Below are positions 7,557 to 15,447 of a stretch of DNA of 64,000 nucleotides, one piece after another. The notes under the pieces are model-generated. The model was not told the DNA's origin. It saw only the letters and a list, made by a program, of their open reading frames with translations, and did no database searches. The translations under genes were made by a program, and so were the position numbers. Each line of letters starts with the position of its first letter. The first letter of the stretch is position 1. Source of the DNA: Delta-02 sp964513565 (GTDB lineage Bacteria; Desulfobacterota; Syntrophorhabdia; Syntrophorhabdales; Syntrophorhabdaceae); NCBI GenBank assembly GCA_964513565.1, contig CAZENE010000011.1, positions 18,731 through 82,730 of the forward strand, read 5' to 3'.

Positions 7557-9476
7557 ATGCACACTATGAAATTATATTATTGGCTCATATATGATGTATT
7601 TCTGACATTAGTGTCCGCTATTTTTGCTGTCAGGCTCGGCAGGGGATCTTATCACACAACCTGGGCCCAGCTTCTGGATATACTGCCTTTCGTAGCGGCC
7701 GCCGTTATTATCAGGCCTTTATTCCTGCTATTGTCCGGGGCATATAAGACGATCTGGCGTTATGCTTCGGCACGGGATTTTTTAATTGTCGGTATCAGTA
7801 TCGTTGCAGGTTCCCTCTTGTTGTTTTTGATGAATTCATTTATTTTCAAATTGCACTTGCTGGACCTGGTGGGGAAGTCCGTGGTTGCTGTAGAAGGTTC
7901 GCTGAGCCTGTTGCTTCTTATGTCTTTACGATTCTTCCTGAGTAAAAATATCCATTATGCCGGAGATATTAATTGGCAGAAAGCGGGGGTGAAACCGGAC
8001 CGCCGCACCTTGATCGTTGGCGCCGGGACCGCCGGCACATATGCCTTGAACGAAATCAGGAACAATCCATATTTGGGCTTGAGGGCCATTGCCTTTCTTG
8101 ATGACGATCCGGCAAAGATCGATATGAAGATATCGAATATCAAAGTGTATGGGCCGATAGTCAAATTGGTCGATGTGGCAAAAGAATTATCGATAGAAGA
8201 AGTGATCATCGCCATTCCCAGCGCAGCGGACCAAACGATCAGGAACATACAGAATATATGCCAGGAGGCATCTTTGCCTTACAGGAAAGTGCCTTACATG
8301 GCGGGCATCTTAAGTGATCTCGAACAGCCGGTATCGGAAACTCACGCAGGACTGAGGCTCCCGATGTCAATGCCGGACATCACCCCCGAGGAGATAGAAG
8401 GGGTGGTGCGGGTAATGCAGTCGCGGAACTTAAGTATTGGGTCCCAGACGGCGCTCTTCGAGAAACTTATCGTGGATGAGGCTCAGGCAAAGCATGCAGT
8501 CGCGGTATGCAACGGAACCAGCGCCCTCCACATGTGTATGGTCGCGTCAAACCTGGGGCCTGGAGACGAGGTCATTACCAGTCCCTTCAGTTTTATAGCA
8601 TCCGCAAACTGCATTCTTTTCGAGAGAGGTACTCCCGTATTCGTTGATATCGATCCGAAAACGCTCAATATCGATCCTGCCAGAATTGAAGCGGCCATTA
8701 CAGAAAGGACAAAAGCGATAATCCCCGTTCATATCTTCGGTCAACCAGCAGATATGGATCCCATCATTGAGATTGCCGCAAAATACAACCTTGTCGTTAT
8801 CGAAGACGCATGCGAGGCGATCGGCGCTCATTATAAAGGCCGCCGCGTTGGCACGATAGGCAAAGCCGGAACTTTTGCTTTTTACCCGAATAAGCAGATG
8901 ACTACCGCGGAAGGGGCTGTAATAGTAACCAACGACGATAACTGGGCGGATCTCTTGAGAAGCCTTCGCAATCAGGGCAGGGACGTCATGGACGGGTGGC
9001 TCAACCATTCACGCTTGGGATACAATTATCGCATGTCCGAACTGAATGCTTCCGTTGGCGTGGTGCAATTAAAGAGGCTCGATGAGATACTGAAAAAAAG
9101 GAACCAGGTTGCCGATAACTATAAAAAAGCCTTGATGCCTATCGAGGAAGTAAAGACGTTGGATATCGCGGCAACGACGACGCGCATGAGTTGGTTCGTC
9201 TACATTATCCGGCTGCAGAAAGGGATCGACCGCGACCGTATTATCAACGCGATGGCCAACCTTGGAATTCCTACGAGGCCTTACTTTTCCCCCATTCATT
9301 TACAAAACTTTTATCGCGAGAGATTCGGTTATAAACCGGGATCGTTCCCTGTAAGCGAAAGCGCCGGCGAATCGACCATAGCATTGCCGTTTCACAATAA
9401 TATGAAGATCGAAGAGATCATGATAGTTTGCGATGGCTTAAAAAAGGCTATATCAGAAGTAAAAGAACAGGGTTGA
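7557..9476 (+). CDS. fusion: PglF/FlaA1-type membrane and Rossmann region joined to a DegT-type aminotransferase
   Basis: 639-residue fusion. Residues 1-130 hold about four membrane segments as in PglF, WbpM and CapD. Residues 148-265 form the CoA-binding-type Rossmann domain with GAGTAG at 155-160. The second Rossmann (dehydratase) domain expected next is absent. From about 270 to the end it is a PLP-dependent DegT/DnrJ/EryC1 aminotransferase with NGTSALH, IEDACEAIGA and the Schiff-base lysine K446 in YPNKQMTT. This looks like a PglF N-terminus joined to a PglE-type enzyme, which would aminate a UDP-4-keto sugar at the membrane face. PglC and PglD occur at 51684-52914. The separate 4,6-dehydratase needed for such a route is not obvious in this window. 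Confidence 0.85.
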   Translation: MHTMKLYYWLIYDVFLTLVSAIFAVRLGRGSYHTTWAQLLDILPFVAAAVIIRPLFLLLSGAYKTIWRYASARDFLIVGISIVAGSLLLFLMNSFIFKLHLLDLVGKSVVAVEGSLSLLLLMSLRFFLSKNIHYAGDINWQKAGVKPDRRTLIVGAGTAGTYALNEIRNNPYLGLRAIAFLDDDPAKIDMKISNIKVYGPIVKLVDVAKELSIEEVIIAIPSAADQTIRNIQNICQEASLPYRKVPYMAGILSDLEQPVSETHAGLRLPMSMPDITPEEIEGVVRVMQSRNLSIGSQTALFEKLIVDEAQAKHAVAVCNGTSALHMCMVASNLGPGDEVITSPFSFIASANCILFERGTPVFVDIDPKTLNIDPARIEAAITERTKAIIPVHIFGQPADMDPIIEIAAKYNLVVIEDACEAIGAHYKGRRVGTIGKAGTFAFYPNKQMTTAEGAVIVTNDDNWADLLRSLRNQGRDVMDGWLNHSRLGYNYRMSELNASVGVVQLKRLDEILKKRNQVADNYKKALMPIEEVKTLDIAATTTRMSWFVYIIRLQKGIDRDRIINAMANLGIPTRPYFSPIHLQNFYRERFGYKPGSFPVSESAGESTIALPFHNNMKIEEIMIVCDGLKKAISEVKEQG

Positions 9477-9497
9477 AGCCTTATCGACCGATCCGCA

Positions 9498-10601
9498 TTA
9501 TGCATCTTTCTCCGAAGTATACCACTCGATGGTTTTCCTGAGACCTTCTTGAAAAGAAGTGCGCGCTATGAAATTGAATTCCTTGCGAGCCAGCGTGGTA
9601 TCGAGCATCCTTCTCGGCTGACCATCGGGTTTTGAAATGTCCCAAGATATAATGCCGTCAAATTTCATGAGGTCGGCCAGGAGGGTGACGAGATCTTTGA
9701 TGGAAATTTCGAATCCCGCACCAATATTGACGGGGTCGCTTTTATCGTAGTAACGGGTGGCTGCCACTATAGCCTCCGCTGCATCTTCTGCGTAGAAAAA
9801 TTCGCGCGTCGCCGAACCGGTTCCCCAGATCTCGACCGCTGCCCGTCCCGCATCATCCGGCACGCGGGTTATGCCGTTATGTTTGAGGATCGTGAGGATG
9901 TCTTCAATCGGACTCTTTTTGCCCAAAGTGACCGGCGAGTTGCCGATAGAGAACTCGGTTTCCCGGTTAAATTCAAAATCCTTAACGATCGCATCGAGAT
10001 CGCCCCGAGACAAGAGTCGGGCAAGGTGGAATTTCCGGATGAGCGCCGGGATCACGTGCGATGATTTGAAGGTGAAATTATCATAAGGGCCATAAAGATT
10101 TACAGGCAGAAGAAAGATCGAGTTGAATCCGTATTGCCTGCGGTAAGCCTGGGACTGTACAAGCATCATTTTTTTAGCAAGGCCATATGGTGCATTCGTT
10201 TCCTCAGGGTAGCCATTCCATATCTCGTCTTCACGGAAAGGCACCGGGGTGAACTTGGGGTAGGCGCAGATGGTGCCGAGAGCAACAAATTTATCGATCT
10301 TATGGGTATAACCCTCATGCATGAGCTGGATACCCATTATCGCGTTTTCGTAGAACAAAGATGCCGGGTTTTCCTGGTTAAACCCTATACCGCCGACCTT
10401 GGCGGCGAGGTGAATTACGATATCCGGCTTGTGTTCATTATACATTCTCCGGATATCGGAAATATCGGTAAGATCATACTCGGGAAGGTCTGCTATTTTT
10501 ACATCTGTGCATGAAGCCGACCGGAGTTTATTGATCAGGTGTTTTCCCAGGAAGCCCTTGCCCCCTGTCACGATAATATGTTTACTCTCGAATACGTTCA
10601 T
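9498..10601 (-). CDS. fcl: GDP-L-fucose synthase (with a 50-residue insert)
   Basis: NADPH-dependent epimerase-reductase converting GDP-4-keto-6-deoxymannose to GDP-L-fucose. It has GGKGFLG near the N-terminus, AKVGGIG, the Tyr/Lys pair in NAPYGLAKK, VNLYGPYDNF, the catalytic histidine in SSHVIPAL and KPDGQPRRMLD. Compared with the E. coli enzyme, catalytic Ser107 is replaced by threonine (LGTICAYP) while Cys109 is kept. About 53 extra residues sit between the RKF and EIWGTGSATREFF motifs, giving 367 residues against about 320. Start ATG is preceded by AGGGAA. It follows gmd by 26 bases on the minus strand, so the pair forms a gmd-fcl operon. Confidence 0.9.
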   Translation of the reverse strand: MNVFESKHIIVTGGKGFLGKHLINKLRSASCTDVKIADLPEYDLTDISDIRRMYNEHKPDIVIHLAAKVGGIGFNQENPASLFYENAIMGIQLMHEGYTHKIDKFVALGTICAYPKFTPVPFREDEIWNGYPEETNAPYGLAKKMMLVQSQAYRRQYGFNSIFLLPVNLYGPYDNFTFKSSHVIPALIRKFHLARLLSRGDLDAIVKDFEFNRETEFSIGNSPVTLGKKSPIEDILTILKHNGITRVPDDAGRAAVEIWGTGSATREFFYAEDAAEAIVAATRYYDKSDPVNIGAGFEISIKDLVTLLADLMKFDGIISWDISKPDGQPRRMLDTTLARKEFNFIARTSFQEGLRKTIEWYTSEKDA

Positions 10602-10626
10602 TGTTTATTCCCTGTTGAAGAGCTTA

Positions 10627-11775
10627 TCATGCGCCTTCCCTAATCTTCTCATACAGAGAATAACTGTGGTCAGTATAGCAAAACCCTTTATCGAGGCAAG
10701 CCCTGATCCCGGCCCCAGGGGCTTCGATGCCGACCATCCGGAGATCGTAATCGACCATTGTTTTGATAAGTTCGGTAAAGGCGATTCTCGGCTCCCAGTC
10801 CAATTGCTTTCTTGCCTTGGATATATCTGCCTGAAGATGATTTACTTCAGTAGGTCTGAAATATCTCGGGTCAATTTCAATGACGGTGTCGCCCGTCTTG
10901 AGGTCAAGGTGGTTATCAACAGATGCTATGACGGCTTTTTCACCAACACCCGTTCCTTTCCATTCAAGTTCTATCCCGATATATCGAAAAGCGTTTGCCA
11001 GCATCTCGCGAACGGAGTGGCTTTCTCCCGTCCCGATAACAAAATCATCAGCTTTGTCCTGCTGCAGCATCAACCACATCATCTCGACATATTCAGGAGC
11101 AAAACCCCAGTCTCTCTTCGAATCAAGGTTTCCAAGGTATAGCCTGTGCTGGTTGCCCGCAAGGATATTTGCCAGCGCCCGCGTTATTTTCCTGGAAACG
11201 AAGGTTTCGCCACGCCGGGGTGATTCATGATTGAACAGGATGCCGTTGCTGGCGAAAAGACCGTAGCCTTCGCGATAATTGACGGTCATCCAGTATGCAT
11301 ACAGCTTTGCGGCAGCGTAGGGGCTTCGGGGGTAAAACGGAGTTGTTTCCGACTGCGGGGCCGGAGACGCCCCAAACAATTCTGAAGAGGATGCCTGGTA
11401 GTATTTTGTCTTGATGCCGCTGCGGCGGATGGCATCGAGAATCCTCGTTGTACCCATGCCCGTTATATCTCCAGTATATTCAGGGGTATCAAAACTGACC
11501 CGGACATGGCTTTGGGCACCCAGGTGATAAATTTCATCGGGTTTTATATTATAGATAATCTCGATGAGCTGACCGGAATCGGAAAGATCTCCATAATGCA
11601 GGAATAGGCTTGTCGAGGGATTATGCGGGTCGGAATAGATATGATCGATCCTCCCGGTATTAAAGGTGCTGGCCCGCCTGATTATGCCGTGGACCTCGTA
11701 ACCCTTATTGAGGAGAAATTCAGCGAGATAAGAGCCATCCTGACCCGTGATCCCAGTTACCAGAGCACGCTTCAT
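10627..11775 (-). CDS. gmd: GDP-mannose 4,6-dehydratase
   Basis: Extended SDR that makes GDP-4-keto-6-deoxymannose, the precursor of GDP-fucose and related 6-deoxyhexoses; 382 residues, standard length. It shows the near-invariant opening RALVTGITGQDGSYLAEFL, RRASTFNT, HYGDLSD, the catalytic region ASSSELFG and PFYPRSPYAAAK, and NHESPRRGETFV. A strong Shine-Dalgarno (GGAGGCGGT directly before ATG) precedes it. It is first in a two-gene minus-strand operon with fcl and diverges from the long plus-strand polysaccharide operon. Confidence 0.96.
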   Translation of the reverse strand: MKRALVTGITGQDGSYLAEFLLNKGYEVHGIIRRASTFNTGRIDHIYSDPHNPSTSLFLHYGDLSDSGQLIEIIYNIKPDEIYHLGAQSHVRVSFDTPEYTGDITGMGTTRILDAIRRSGIKTKYYQASSSELFGASPAPQSETTPFYPRSPYAAAKLYAYWMTVNYREGYGLFASNGILFNHESPRRGETFVSRKITRALANILAGNQHRLYLGNLDSKRDWGFAPEYVEMMWLMLQQDKADDFVIGTGESHSVREMLANAFRYIGIELEWKGTGVGEKAVIASVDNHLDLKTGDTVIEIDPRYFRPTEVNHLQADISKARKQLDWEPRIAFTELIKTMVDYDLRMVGIEAPGAGIRACLDKGFCYTDHSYSLYEKIREGA

Positions 11776-11827
11776 ACCGCCTCCTTAGTGAGTATCTTTT
11801 ATAGTGTTATTTTAACATGTTTAAGTT

Positions 11828-11857
11828 ATTATCTTATACACGAGAACCCGAAATCAA
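11828..11857 (-). promoter_or_regulatory. possible promoter of gmd-fcl
   Basis: On the minus strand TTGATT (11857-11852), an 18-base spacer and GATAAT (11833-11828) match 4/6 and 5/6 of the consensus. They lie 53 bases or more before the gmd start in an AT-rich segment. Confidence 0.35.
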
Positions 11858-11941
11858 CAATCATAACGAAGATTTTTAAAAGCTTTCCCTGATGCGATAG
11901 AAAACACTTGACTTATTTTGTTTTAATTGAGAAGATGAGTG

Positions 11942-11958
11942 TGTTCAATGCTTGAACA
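11942..11958. promoter_or_regulatory. perfect 17-bp palindrome, likely operator
   Basis: TGTTCAATGCTTGAACA: two exact 7-base arms around a 3-base centre. It lies in the divergent gap between gmd and the MarR-type regulator gene, 73 bases before the regulator start. Size and symmetry fit a winged-helix (MarR) dimer site. Autoregulation is inference. Confidence 0.5.
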
Positions 11959-12003
11959 TATATCTAATTATTATGGTTTTCAACTAAAGGTGTCGAACGC
12001 CAT

Positions 12004-12015
12004 GGCGGTAGCCTG
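12004..12015 (+). promoter_or_regulatory. ops-like element (RfaH/NusG-paralogue recruitment site)
   Basis: GGCGGTAGCCTG differs at one position from the E. coli ops sequence GGCGGTAGCGTG. It is on the coding strand in the leader of the long plus-strand polysaccharide operon, ending 15 bases before the first start codon. GGC and GCC flank a GGTA loop, so the small non-template-strand hairpin known for ops can form with a 3-bp stem. In enterobacteria ops pauses RNA polymerase and loads RfaH, which suppresses termination across long LPS/capsule operons. Confidence 0.6.
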
Positions 12016-12030
12016 CCCGTAAACTCGGCT

Positions 12031-12378
12031 ATGAATGAAGCACATTTTAGAGCATTAAGAGAACTTTCGCCAGAAAAAAAGATCTCCCAGAGGGATTTAT
12101 CGAAAAAGATCGGCTTGAGTCTGGGAAGCGTCAACTTTATATTGAAAGAACTTATCAAGAAGGGGCTTGTCAAGGCTCAGCGTTTTAAGAATTCCGACAA
12201 CAAAGCCGCATACATATATATTCTTACGCCGCAGGGAATCCAGGAAAAAATGGAGCTGACGCAATATTTTCTCCAGCTGAAACTTGAGGAATATGATCGG
12301 CTGAAAAAAGAAATCGAAACCCTACAGAAAGAGAATCGCATGTGGAATGAAAAGAATTCCGGGGATATCAATGAGTAA
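12031..12378 (+). CDS. MarR-family EPS-associated transcriptional regulator
   Basis: 115-residue winged-helix protein. The helix-turn-helix lies at about 17-45 (ISQRDLSKKIGLSLGSVNFILKEL). The wing has NKAAYIYILTPQG, and a C-terminal helical tail (75-110) is coiled-coil-like. It matches the short MarR-like regulators regularly found as the first gene of exopolysaccharide loci. The ATG at 12031 has no clear Shine-Dalgarno and no other start lies upstream in frame. The gene overlaps legB by 8 bases. A palindrome and an ops-like site lie in its leader, so it probably controls its own operon and perhaps gmd-fcl. Confidence 0.85.
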   Translation: MNEAHFRALRELSPEKKISQRDLSKKIGLSLGSVNFILKELIKKGLVKAQRFKNSDNKAAYIYILTPQGIQEKMELTQYFLQLKLEEYDRLKKEIETLQKENRMWNEKNSGDINE

Positions 12379-13360
12379 AAAAGTGCTCGTTACCGGTTCG
12401 GATGGGTTTATCGGCAGCCACCTCGTAGAGATGCTCTTGCAGGAAGGGCACGACATCAGGGCTTTCGTCTACTATAATTCATTCAATTCCTGGGGCTGGC
12501 TTGATACTCTTTCTCAGGAAAAGTTAAAGTCGATCGAGGTGATGGCGGGAGACGTTCGAGATCCGAACGGTGTGAGGAATGCCGTCAAAGGTATTGATAT
12601 CATTTTTCATCTAGCCGCATTGATAGGAATACCTTTTTCGTATCATTCTCCTGATTCGTATATAGATACAAATATAAAGGGCACGCTGAATGTTCTTCAG
12701 GCGGCGAGAGATGCAAATGTGTCGAAGGTGATTGTGACATCGACCTCGGAAGTCTATGGCACCGCCCGTTACGTACCCATCGATGAAGAACATCCTTTCC
12801 AGGGACAATCCCCTTACTCCGCCTCGAAGATTGGTGCGGACAGGATCGCCGAGTCATTTTACCGCTCATTCAACTTGCCGGTTGTGATCGCGCGGCCCTT
12901 CAATACATACGGTCCCCGGCAATCAGCCCGGGCCATCGTCCCTACTATTATTACCCAGTTATTGGCGGGAAAAAAACAAGTCAAGCTCGGTTCGCTCCAT
13001 CCAACCCGCGATCTCAATTATGTGACCGATACGTGTGCGGGATTTGTTGCACTTGCAAACTCTGACAAAGCAATCGGCCGCGAGATAAATATCGGTTCAG
13101 GCCGCGAGATAAGCATGGGCGATCTGGCGGCAATGATCATTTCTCATCTTGAGCCGGATGCGCGGGTCGTTTCGGATGATGAGAGAGTGAGGCCGAAGGA
13201 CAGCGAAGTAGAGCGACTCCTGTGCAACAGGGATCTCATCGCAGAATTAACCGGCTGGGAACCCGAAATTTCACTGGAGACAGGCATTGTGCAGACCATA
13301 CAGTGGTTCAAGGAACCGGGAAATTTGACCAAGTATAAACACGATATTTATAATGTCTAA
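12371..13360 (+). CDS. legB: NAD-dependent 4,6-dehydratase, LegB type
   Basis: Extended SDR of about 329 residues with GSDGFIG near the N-terminus, TSTSEVYG and the YSASK catalytic pair, plus ARPFNTYGPRQSARA. It belongs to the dehydratase group linked to legionaminic acid, where Campylobacter LegB acts on GDP-GlcNAc. I start it at the ATG at 12371, preceded by GGGA; an ATG at 12347 would add eight residues inside the upstream gene. The following genes complete the same pathway, and a PtmE-like guanylyltransferase at 18309 supports the GDP-linked version. It should produce the 4-keto-6-deoxy sugar aminated by LegC. Confidence 0.85.
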   Translation: MSKKVLVTGSDGFIGSHLVEMLLQEGHDIRAFVYYNSFNSWGWLDTLSQEKLKSIEVMAGDVRDPNGVRNAVKGIDIIFHLAALIGIPFSYHSPDSYIDTNIKGTLNVLQAARDANVSKVIVTSTSEVYGTARYVPIDEEHPFQGQSPYSASKIGADRIAESFYRSFNLPVVIARPFNTYGPRQSARAIVPTIITQLLAGKKQVKLGSLHPTRDLNYVTDTCAGFVALANSDKAIGREINIGSGREISMGDLAAMIISHLEPDARVVSDDERVRPKDSEVERLLCNRDLIAELTGWEPEISLETGIVQTIQWFKEPGNLTKYKHDIYNV

Positions 13361-13375
13361 AAGAATGATGATTTC

Positions 13376-14299
13376 ATGACCCGGCATAAGAAAAAAATGC
13401 TGATCACGGGAGCGAGCGGGATGCTCGGAAGTAATCTTGCCTATTATTTCCGTGAGTTTTATCACGTCACCGGCCTTTATAATGAAAATGTGGCCGTGAT
13501 GAATGGCGTCGACATGAAACGGGTCGATATTACTTCGGGAAAAGAGCTCAATTCTATCATGGATCAGGTCGGGCCCGATGTCATTATTCATTGCGTAGGT
13601 TTGACGAACGTCGATACATGCGAGATAGATCATGAAAAAGCGGATATGCTTAACGTGACAGGCACGAGGATCCTCGTTGATAGTTTAAAGAGTCTTAAAA
13701 CAAAGTTGATCTACATATCATCCGATTCGGTGTATGATGGCAAGAAAGGAAATTTCCGGGAAACCGATGCGGCGGACCCTCAGAATTATTACGGTGTGAC
13801 GAAATATCTCGGTGAACTTGAAACATTGAAGGCCGAAAATTCCCTGGTAATACGTACCAACTTTTTCGGATGGAACATCAGGCAAAACAGGCATAGCTTA
13901 GCTGAATGGATTTTGCACGAATTATCATCCGGTAATAGGATACAGGGTTTTCATGATGCGTTTTTTTCATCCCTGTATACGTTTGATCTTGCAAAGATGC
14001 TTGGCGTAGCCCTTGATTTCGATCTTGCCGGTATATTTAATTTTGGAAGCCTGGAACCTTTATCTAAGCATCAGTTTGCCGTTGAGGTGTCCAGGGTCTT
14101 TGGCTTCAACGGCTCGTTAATAAAAGCAATATCCATCGATGACTTTGAACTGAAAGCCAAAAGAGGAAAGAATCTCTCATTGAATGTCGACAAATTTATC
14201 CAGGCAACAGGATATATGCCTTCCACGCTGTATCAATCGATAAGCAATTTTCACCACGACTATCTTTCCGGGCTGCCCGGGAAGATCAGGAACGCCTGA
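13376..14299 (+). CDS. RmlD-like sugar-nucleotide reductase
   Basis: 307-residue SDR of the RmlD (dTDP-4-dehydrorhamnose reductase) group: GASGMLGSNLA at the N-terminus, CVGLTNVDTCE, the SSDSVYDG strand and YYGVTKYLGE with the Tyr-Lys pair. RmlA, B and C are not in the window, and the gene sits between legB and legC, so dTDP-rhamnose is unlikely to be the product. It may reduce a keto intermediate of another nucleotide sugar. The stop and the legC start share one base (TGATG), indicating coupled translation within the legionaminic cassette. Confidence 0.8.
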   Translation: MTRHKKKMLITGASGMLGSNLAYYFREFYHVTGLYNENVAVMNGVDMKRVDITSGKELNSIMDQVGPDVIIHCVGLTNVDTCEIDHEKADMLNVTGTRILVDSLKSLKTKLIYISSDSVYDGKKGNFRETDAADPQNYYGVTKYLGELETLKAENSLVIRTNFFGWNIRQNRHSLAEWILHELSSGNRIQGFHDAFFSSLYTFDLAKMLGVALDFDLAGIFNFGSLEPLSKHQFAVEVSRVFGFNGSLIKAISIDDFELKAKRGKNLSLNVDKFIQATGYMPSTLYQSISNFHHDYLSGLPGKIRNA

Positions 14300-15447
14300 T
14301 GTATGCGGCTATAGTGACATTTATACGAAACCTTTACGGGACCGGGGGGCCTATAGCTCTTCACGAACCGCGATTCGCGGGTAACGAAAAAGAATTCCTT
14401 GCCCAATGCATAGATTCCACGTATGTGTCGTATATCGGCGAATTCGTGAGCAAATTCGAAGCGATGGTGAAGGGTTACACCGGAGCAAAACATGCCATCG
14501 CAACGGCAAATGGAACGCTGGCACTGCATTGCGCTCTTCATATTTTGAATGTCCAGCCGGGTGATGAAGTATTAACTCAGGCGCTGACCTTCGTCGCCAC
14601 TGCAAATGCCGTAAGTCACTGCGGGGCTCGGCCAATATTTATCGACAGCGATAGGGAAACCCTGGGCATGTCCCCGGAATTACTTGAGAAGTTCTTCGAA
14701 AACGAAACAAAGATGAGGGAAGATGGGTGTTCCTTTAACAGGACAACGGGGAGAAGGATCGCAGCATGCATCCCCATGCACGTTTTTGGACATCCGGTAA
14801 AGATTGATCAGATAATTGCTATTTGCGCAAAATTCAATGTGCCGGTCGTCGAGGATTCTGCGGAGTCTTTGGGCAGTTTTTACAAGGAGAAGCATACGGG
14901 AACTTTCGGGAAGATCGGGATCTTAAGTTTCAATGGAAATAAGATTATCACGACGGGTGGAGGAGGAATGATTCTCACTGATGACGACGTAATAGCACAG
15001 CGGGTCAAGCATATTACTGCAACGGCGAAAATTCCCCATAGGTGGGAATTTATCCATGATGAGGTCGGGTATAATTATCGCATGCCGAACATAAACGCTG
15101 CGGTTGGCTGCGCACAAATGGAGAATCTGCCTAAGTTCCTGGAAAGCAAGAGGGACGTTGCAAAGAAATACGAGGCGTTCTTCGGAAATCTCGATATTCC
15201 CCTTTTTACGGAGAAGGAAAATTGCCGGTCAAATTACTGGCTCAATGCCATACTACTCAATGACAGACAGGAGCGAGATAATTTGCTGGCATTTTGCCAC
15301 GAGAACCAGATCATGTCGAGACCTGTCTGGACTCTGATGAATAAGCTCCCGATGTACAGGGATTGCCAGGCCACTGAACTATCGAATGCTCAATGGCTCG
15401 AAGACCGGATCATCAATCTGCCAAGCAGCGTGAGGATAAATGCGTAA
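14299..15447 (+). CDS. legC: PLP-dependent aminotransferase, LegC type
   Basis: DegT/DnrJ/EryC1-family aminotransferase of 382 residues, matching the LegC subgroup (opening with ...IALHEPRFAGNEKEFLAQCID). NGTLALHCAL binds the PLP phosphate, VEDSAESLGS carries the PLP-ring aspartate, and the Schiff-base lysine is K215 in FNGNKIITTGGGG. It transfers an amino group from glutamate to C4 of the keto sugar made by LegB. It overlaps its upstream gene by one base and legG by eight bases. Confidence 0.88.
   Translation: MYAAIVTFIRNLYGTGGPIALHEPRFAGNEKEFLAQCIDSTYVSYIGEFVSKFEAMVKGYTGAKHAIATANGTLALHCALHILNVQPGDEVLTQALTFVATANAVSHCGARPIFIDSDRETLGMSPELLEKFFENETKMREDGCSFNRTTGRRIAACIPMHVFGHPVKIDQIIAICAKFNVPVVEDSAESLGSFYKEKHTGTFGKIGILSFNGNKIITTGGGGMILTDDDVIAQRVKHITATAKIPHRWEFIHDEVGYNYRMPNINAAVGCAQMENLPKFLESKRDVAKKYEAFFGNLDIPLFTEKENCRSNYWLNAILLNDRQERDNLLAFCHENQIMSRPVWTLMNKLPMYRDCQATELSNAQWLEDRIINLPSSVRINA

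Noticed and set aside
11773..11784. GGCGGTATG on the minus strand as a second ops element
   Set aside because: It is the Shine-Dalgarno and start codon of gmd (GGAGGCGGT-ATG) and lacks the GTAGC core.
11908..11936. TTGACT with a downstream AT-rich segment as promoter for the main operon
   Set aside because: No acceptable -10 at 16-18 bases; kept unassigned.
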